From Megamerina dolium (Eukaryota; Arthropoda; Insecta; Diptera; Megamerinidae), in assembly GCA_963854835.1 (NCBI GenBank), contig OY978525.1, positions 111,772,018 through 111,836,017 on the forward strand: 64,000 nt of DNA, given 5' to 3'. Of the stretch, positions 57,718 through 64,000 are shown piece by piece. The notes beneath the pieces were generated by a model. It ran no database searches. It was not told the origin of the DNA and saw nothing but the letters and a program-made list of their open reading frames with translations. Each line of letters starts with the position of its first letter. The stretch's first letter is position 1. A program made the translations under genes and the position numbers.

Positions 57718-58934
57718 TAGGGTGATTTTTTAACAACTTTCTTTTTGGCAACACTGATTTTGGAAGCTCAGCTGTTTTCGTGTCAAACATGTTACTGTCA
57801 AACATGTTCAGTTTGGTCTATAACTTAACCATGAATCGACTTACAAACGAATAAAGCTTGCAGATTATTGAATTTTTGTTATCAAAATTCATCATTCAGT
57901 GAATCGTGCACTTTTTCCATTTTATTTTCAGTGTGGGCGACCTTCTGAGGCGGCTATTCGAAATCTTGTGACTAAATTTCGCACTAAATTTACATTATTG
58001 GACATTAAACCACCGACACGCATACATAGAGTGTGGGCCGAGGAAAATATCGCAGCTGTATCCGCCAGTGTTGTTGATGACCGTGAATTATCGATTCGGT
58101 GCCGTTTGCAGCAATTGGGCCTCTGTTACTCCACTACGTGGGAAATTTTGCGGAAGGATTTGGGTGTAAAACCTTTTAAAATATAGCTACAGAATTGAAG
58201 CCACAGAACCTGCCACAGCAGCTAACTTTTGACGAATGGGAGCTGGCAAAATTGGATGAAGATCCACTTTTTTATTGGAAAATTATGTTTCAGCGACGAA
58301 GCTCATTTCTGGTTTATTGCCGTATTTGGTGTGAAGAGCAGCCAGAAGCATTGCAAGAACTGCCAATGCATCTCGAAAAATGCACTGTTTGGTGTGGATC
58401 ATGGGCCGGTGGCATCATTGGACCGCAGTTTTTCAAAGACGACGAAGGCAGGAACGTTATTGTGAATGGCGAGCGCTACCGTGCGATGATTACAAAATTT
58501 TTTTTGCACAAAATCGAAGAGCTGGACTTGGCTGACATTTGGTTTCAACAAGACGGTGCCAAATGCCACACAGCACGTGAAATAATGACCCAGTTGAGAG
58601 GTGAGATCGGTGAATCCTTTATTTCAGGTTTGGGGTAGGTCAATTGACCGCTTTGATTGTGCGATTTAACGCTTTTAGACTATTTTTTATGGAGCTATGT
58701 TAAGGCTCATGTCGGCATAGCGACAAGCCTGCAACGGTTGACACACTGGCAGCCAATACTGAAGAATTCATTCGTGAGATACCGGCCGATATGTGGGAGA
58801 GATTATGCGAAAATTGGACCCAACGTATATATGTAGATCGTTCTATCGACTCTAGTAAAGATTTCATACATTTCTCTAAATTGTATGTGTTCTTTTTTGT
58901 AATCAAATTCGAAGGCTCTTAAAAAATCACCCCG
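57718..58934 (+). mobile_element. rosa-like (DD41D) Tc1/mariner element (copy G2)
   Basis: Plus-strand partner of 26875-28131. Left end TAGGGTGATTTTTTAACAAC, right end CTCTTAAAAAATCACCCCG; TA at 57716-57717 and 58935-58936. Length 1217 bp. Both ends and layout match copy G1 in the other orientation. Confidence 0.9.
57888..58860 (+). pseudogene. rosa-like (DD41D) transposase pseudogene (copy G2)
   Basis: N-terminal HTH CGRPSEAAIRNLVTKFRTKFTLLDIK from 57948; VVDDRELSIRCRLQQLGLCYSTTWEILRKDLGVKPFKI; then a stop and shift. 58195-58638: FSDEAHFW-type motif in a shifted frame, EEQPEALQELPMHLEKCTVWCGSWAGGIIGPQFFKDDEGRNVIVNGERYRAMITKFF, and WFQQDGAKCHTARE with the second Asp at 58552-58554. The third Asp codon of LLDYFLW is at 58678-58680, 126 bp on, so 41 residues separate them: DD41D. 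A stop lies between (58636-58638). Confidence 0.87.
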
Positions 58935-59405
58935 TACTTAAATTTGACTCAGGATAAGAACAGCAATAAGTATAATACAAATACCCACCACCGAAATCAC
59001 AATCTAATTTCTATTTATACATAAAAAAAATTGTCAAATCAACCAATAGGTGTAAAAAAAATATTAAAATAAAAAGAAGTTAATGTTCGCGAAGATTAAA
59101 TCAAATAAGCAGGGTTCACAAATTCAAAAGTCATTCACACATACATACATACATATATACCATTTATAGTACAAGTAATTGCGCAACATGAGGAAAACAA
59201 CGTCAATTTAACACAAAATTGCAATTACGTACCTACCGATAGAGAAAATACTTTAATAATCGTCATGTACGTAAAAATATTTATCATCTGCATGCATTAA
59301 GAAGACAATTCAATACTACAATGATTTTTTGAAGGGAGCTGATTGCAGAAAAAACCAAAAAATTCAACTCAAGCTGAAAGAAAAGAGGCGTTACATACAT
59401 ATGTA

Positions 59406-59424
59406 TACACACACACACACACAC
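59406..59424. repeat. (CA)n microsatellite
   Basis: Nine to ten CA dinucleotides. Confidence 0.93.
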
Positions 59425-59566
59425 AGATGTATATTTTTTTATATTAAATTTATATTGAAACTTGTTCATGCATAAATTTCGAATCACATCGCATCAAAAT
59501 GGCAAAATGTGGCAAATACAATAAGATAAGCTATTAAATTCTATATTGGATTACACAACAAAAGGC

Positions 59567-59624
59567 AAACCAACCAACCAAACAACCAACCAACCAAATA
59601 TACAACAACAACAACAACAACAAC
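59567..59624. repeat. (CCAA)n then (CAA)n
   Basis: CCAACCAACCA tract followed by an AACAAC tract. Confidence 0.92.
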
Positions 59625-60512
59625 ACAAATAATGACGACAACTCGAACAATCAAGATTATAGCATTATGGCTTACAGAGAGAGGAGGAAAAAGAGATAGA
59701 GGACACGAAAGAACAAAAAAAAAAAAGTAAAAATAAAGCAGAACAATACCAATGAAATTGATGGCAGCAAGAGCAGCAACAGCATCCTCAACATGAAAAG
59801 ATCGTATGTAGAACAGGAGGAAGTATGTACAAGTAAATTCAATATACTATATTCGAAATATGCACACAATAAGCATCGAGTGGTTAAGTAACAAAAGAAC
59901 ATTTTACTATGAGGGGATATAAAAATGGAAAAATATATAAGCAAAAAATAAAAAATACAAAAATAAACCGACAAAAATCTTTAACCTCGTATCTCACACT
60001 TTGCAACTCACACTACATTGCTTCATGATTCCGCAGAGGCAAAGCAAATGGGTGTAGGGGAAGATACAATAATAACAAATAAAAAAATGTAATAATAATA
60101 ACAACAGCAACAACAACAACAATGAAATGTCAGAATAGCATGCAAATTCTGGATAACACAGCAATTTACATATATGTAGCATGGACTTATACACACATAC
60201 ATACGTATATATATCTGATGCATATCTAAAAACATATTTACAAGATACTCACTCACATGTACATCTACATCAAGCTGTATGTAAGTAAAATACATATGTA
60301 AGCAAACAGCATTATATATAGAACACAAAATATGTGTAAAATTATCAATAGAACGATTTGCAAAACGACACGACAACCCATAATAAGTCAAGACATACAT
60401 TTATGCATACCCTCTCACAAATTTTGTGACAAATGTCACTCTAGTGGAACTAGTGCTAGGATTAGTACAGCGTTAAATTGTGCTTAGGGCACATTATGGT
60501 ATCATTTCGTAA

Positions 60513-60830
60513 GCAGTTCGATCCGCTTTAGTACAATTTCAATAGAAACAATTCCTCTTTCGAACGATACCCACCTGTCGGCAAGCAATTGGCAATTCTT
60601 CCGGCAATAGCAAGTTGCCATGAAAAAGCTTCTAAAAGAACTATGTGACAAAGCTCAAAAAAGTGAAAGTCGCAAGAGTTCTGCCGTTCGGAACCGACTA
60701 AAATAAGTAGGTCCCTTCTAATACTGTCCAAAAATTTAACACGCACAACAGTAATCGAAGAGAAGCTCGGCCAAAGAACCCTTTGGGGCTTTAAGTGCCA
60801 CATATCTATTTTATTTGTGTATTTTTTTTA
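60513..60830 (+). mobile_element. tRNA-derived SINE (copy S4), plus strand, head truncated
   Basis: The body matches S1-S3 in reverse (TGAAAAAGCTTCTAAAAGAA, GTAGGTCCCTTCTAATACTG). The right end is GGCTTTAAGTGCCACATATC followed by a T-rich tail. A B-box-like AGTTCGATCCG is at 60517-60527, but no A-box is clear upstream. Confidence 0.8.
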
Positions 60831-63571
60831 ACAATAAAGCTCAAAAAAACCTATAAAGTAATAAATTTTCCCTCAGTTTACTCAGAGACTCTTAAGGTCT
60901 GACTTGCACGCTTCCATTTATGCTCAATCCAAAGACTATTTTTGTGTTAGGACATTTTTTTTTTTTTTTTTTTTTTGTAAAACTAGTGCTATTCCTGTGA
61001 AAAATTTTCCGCCAAAGATATAGCCCTCCAGCGACTTTGAAAATTACATTTTTTCAGACGTTCCAAAAAAGCGGGGTCAAAACGACCCCTCTGTCGTGAA
61101 AGAGCTAACGGGTTAAAATGTTGTATAAAATTATTCTTTGTGAAATCTCACTCCATGTACCCAATCAATCAATCAAACTCAAACATCAAGATCATCAAGT
61201 GGACCACGCGAAACTAGACTGAAGACTGTTAGAGGATGTGAGCCCTACGTCTGATACCTCTGAAGAGCCAACCAAGACGTAGCATCTCCTCTACTTCTTT
61301 TTGATAAAAGATAGAATTTTTAATCTTATCGAACTTTTGATGATGAAAGCTGGTGTTGGGAAACTTAGCTGAAAGTGTTTAAGGCGTAGCCTGACCAAGG
61401 TCGGGCATTCGCAAAAGATACATATCAATGTTTCATCCATCTTCAGAGAGAGTCTACACTCTGTGTCAGAGGATAATCCCATTTTGTGGATGGATGTACC
61501 CAAATTTCATTAAAAAAAATATTTGACCTGAGAATTCAGAAAGAGTTGGGAGTTTTCCTATATGGATTTAGGTCTTTCATCTTGATTTGGATTCAATTCC
61601 CCACCCAGACAATGACCCTGAAATTGTTTCATAGTGTTATTTTTCGACGCTGGTATATGTATTTTATATGAATTACTACTTCGAATTACTTCTTTTTTGT
61701 AAAAATCACTTAAATTTTTATAAAAATTCCTCAAAACTATTTTGAACCGCTCCGTTGTTAAAATTTCTTTCAAAAAATGAAATATTTATGTTGATATTAT
61801 TGAAATCAAGTATTCCATAACCAGGGTCAAGATTCTCCCACTAACTAAAAATACATGAAACACACTTTTACAAATTTTCAAACTTAATAGAATATTTTTT
61901 TTTTAATTCGAATATATTTTAAGCGATAAATCGATTTACTTTGGTATTTCATTGAAATTGAGCATATTATAAATGATCACATAAAGGATAGTCACAGTCA
62001 AATAAATCCGAAAAAAAAGGCTTTCCCTTCAAACGGAAAACCGTTTCACAGATCGGAAACAAACCCTTATAAATGTATATCACAAAAGGCAGAGTGTTCT
62101 ACGGTTCTTTGTAGTATGGCATGCATGCATGCCTTTAGTGATTATATTTTCATCTAACATAACAGAGCAGGAGTAACAGCATACGATATATTGTAGCACA
62201 CCACAGCAGGATTCAATGAGAAAATAAATAAAAATAAAAAAATAAAAAACACAAAATGAACAAGAACAAGTAACACGTACCATAAATATGCTGATTACCC
62301 ATTATAGCGTAAAGAACTGAATGCTATTATGTATATTCCCTATCCAATATTTTTTTTTTTTTTGATTTTCCGATTTGCCGCGTTTACTTATTTTTACCTT
62401 TAATACCAGTAATCGCATAAAATTGAATAGGATTTGTATATTTTTTTTTTTTGTGTAGTATTAGGTATCTTTATTATATCCCTACGTATATGTGTGTGTG
62501 TGTGTGTGTGTTCGAAAGCATCTTAATTAAATTTTATTAATTAGTAATCGTTTAACTTTGGATTAATTCACATGGAAATTTTTTTTTTTAATTTAATTTA
62601 ATTTTTTATTTTAATTTAATTTTTATATTTAAAAAAAAAATTAATATTTATATTATTTAGAATTGACCGTGACCATAGAATTAACAGTTTTACTAAATCA
62701 ACCCTCATATGCTTGACTCAAGTTGAAATATAAAGATGAAATAAAATGTTAAAAGTAAGAACGAAAGATGAAACTGAAATTCCAGATTATATGTAGTAAT
62801 AAAATTAAGAACATCAAAGCAACAACAATGCAATATGATAAAAATTGCATAAATAAACACACTTGAAATCACAAGTAGCTTCATGTATCCCGTATATATG
62901 TTATAAAAGCCTATTATTGCCCTCCTCATGCAAGGCAGTAGTTCGAGTAAGCCAAAAAAAAGAGCTTACAACAGCAACAAATACATATTAAATACGCATA
63001 AAAAATTAACATGCCAAAAGTAATTCAATGCATAATAAGACGCCAGCAAGCAGAGCAGCAGCAGCAGGAGCCGCAGTATCAGGAGCCGCAGTAATAGTCA
63101 TAAAAAAGCGTTTATGATTTCGAAAATGAGCGAAAATTTAATAACAGAAGAGAAAAAAAGAAGCAATGAAGAGTACAAAAAAAAAATAAGATAAAAGCAA
63201 AAAAAATAAGAAATTACTTTTCAAGAATGAACAGACAGACAGACACGCATACATATATTCATATATTGTTCATACTCATATGCCAACATAACGTGCATGG
63301 AATTTTTAAATACCATGAAGTATAGTATTATGTATAAGAATAACAATGACATTGTAATGATGCAAAAAAAACAAAAAAAAGATACGGAGGAAATGTGTTA
63401 ATTACAAACAACAACAAAAAATCTATATAAAAAATTGCAAAGAAGACGTAAAAAATTCATATGAACTAGCAAAAACAATTTTTAAAATGACATGACTTTA
63501 ACAACAATAACAACAACAACAACAACATTTATACTAGTGTTGTATACTTATATTCATATATATCAGATATA
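60831..63571. other. gene-free AT-rich spacer
   Basis: Poly-T 60957-60977, TG run 62490-62511, T-rich tract 62579-62590, and AGC-rich tract near 63056-63070. 61070-61140 and 61575-61640 carry pieces of the ~500-bp repeat unit (GGGTTAAAATGTTG; GACAATGACCCTGAAATTGT). No gene recognised. Confidence 0.6.
62490..62511. repeat. (TG)n microsatellite
   Basis: Eleven TG dinucleotides. Confidence 0.94.
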
Positions 63572-64000
63572 CGAGGGCGATCCCAGAACTACCCGACCTA
63601 ACATATAGATGGCGGCAGTAATTTGAAAAAAATTACTTTGGTGAATAAGTGTCAAGGCGCCACGTTGTTTAGTAATCTTTTTTTTTTCTTTGAAGCCAAC
63701 GAAAGTTAACGATCTCACTGAATTTGGACATATGGTAAAAATTGGTCACCATTATGTAATTCAATACTCTCATTTGAAAGGTCTCAGTCCAGCGAATATT
63801 AAAGCCGAACTAGATTCTACTCTGGGGAAGTCTGCTCCTTCGTTTACGACCATAAAATATTGGGTGGCAGAGTTTAAACGAGGTCGAACGAGCTGACAAG
63901 TCATCGAATTGAGGTGACCACACCTGAAACGGTTAAGAAAATCCACAAAATGGTATTGGATGATCGCCGACTGAAGCTAGTGCGTGAACTAGATGAAATT
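63572..64000 (+). mobile_element. irritans-like mariner (copy I5), runs off window
   Basis: Left ITR CGAGGGCGATCCCAGAACTA after TA, then the family leader and gene. Truncated only by the end of the window. Confidence 0.9.
63732..64000 (+). pseudogene. mariner transposase, N-terminal part (copy I5)
   Basis: ATG 63732 (MVKIGHHYVIQYSHLKGLSP), HTH 1 (SAPSFTTIKYWVAEFKRGRTS), then TGA at 63894-63896 followed by a ~20-bp deletion relative to other copies (GATGAACACCGTAGTGGTC missing), then TIEVTTPETVKKIHKMVLDDRRL in another frame. Catalytic part lies outside the window. Already interrupted, so inactive. Confidence 0.82.

Larger units (their letters stand above)
58935..60512. other. gene-free spacer rich in microsatellites
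   Basis: CA run 59406-59424, CCAA repeats 59567-59598, CAA run 59602-59624. No gene recognised. Confidence 0.6.

Overview
This window looks like gene-poor, AT-rich DNA from a higher dipteran fly. The evidence is composition and repeat content: dense CAA/TTG, GATG and CA/TG microsatellites, TATGTACATATGTA-type simple sequence, and many insect-type Tc1/mariner relics, including DD41D rosa-like copies (a subfamily first described from tephritid flies). The exact family or species is inference. I found no convincing host exon, tRNA, rRNA, CRISPR or prokaryotic gene. The window is best read as one large intron or intergenic block filled with transposon remains and young tandem arrays.

Layout, left to right. 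35-1257: mellifera-like mariner (minus). 2520-2944: short mariner derivative with long terminal repeats. 3121-6396: continuous block of RNase H-bearing non-LTR retroelement, tRNA-derived SINE, mariner relic, and a Mos1-like (mauritiana) mariner carrying an in-frame internal duplication. 8469-8555: 21-bp array. 9899-10190: SINE. 11641-12136: palindromic MITE. 14040-15035: 195-bp array. 16703-17598: second mellifera-like mariner. 18186-19113: 178-bp array. 20690-21722: irritans-like mariner. 23140-23965: 129-bp array. 24846-25033: 188-bp MITE. 26875-28131: rosa-like DD41D element. 28251-28880: 205-214-bp array related to the 129-bp one. 30380-31925: ~500-bp array. 32176-32735: mariner deletion derivative.

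34458-37318: cluster of a second Mos1-like mariner, a maT-like element, an irritans-like mariner and a MITE. 39001-39445: cluster of a dispersed sequence module. 41523-42760: irritans-like mariner fused to a rosa-like fragment. 45585-45905: SINE. 46332-46829: second palindromic MITE, inverted relative to the first. 48939-51130: rosa-like element split by a non-LTR insertion with a visible target duplication. 51990-52860: Tc1 relic. 54485-56390: MITE, irritans-like mariner and rosa-like fragment in a row. 57718-58934: rosa-like element. 60513-60830: SINE. 63572-end: irritans-like mariner running off the window.

Every transposase seen is broken or incomplete, so nothing here looks autonomous. 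The least explained signals are the tandem arrays and a dispersed module (CATCGAAC..TGTTGCAACTA, then ATCAAAC) that founds two of the arrays and recurs across about 50 kb.
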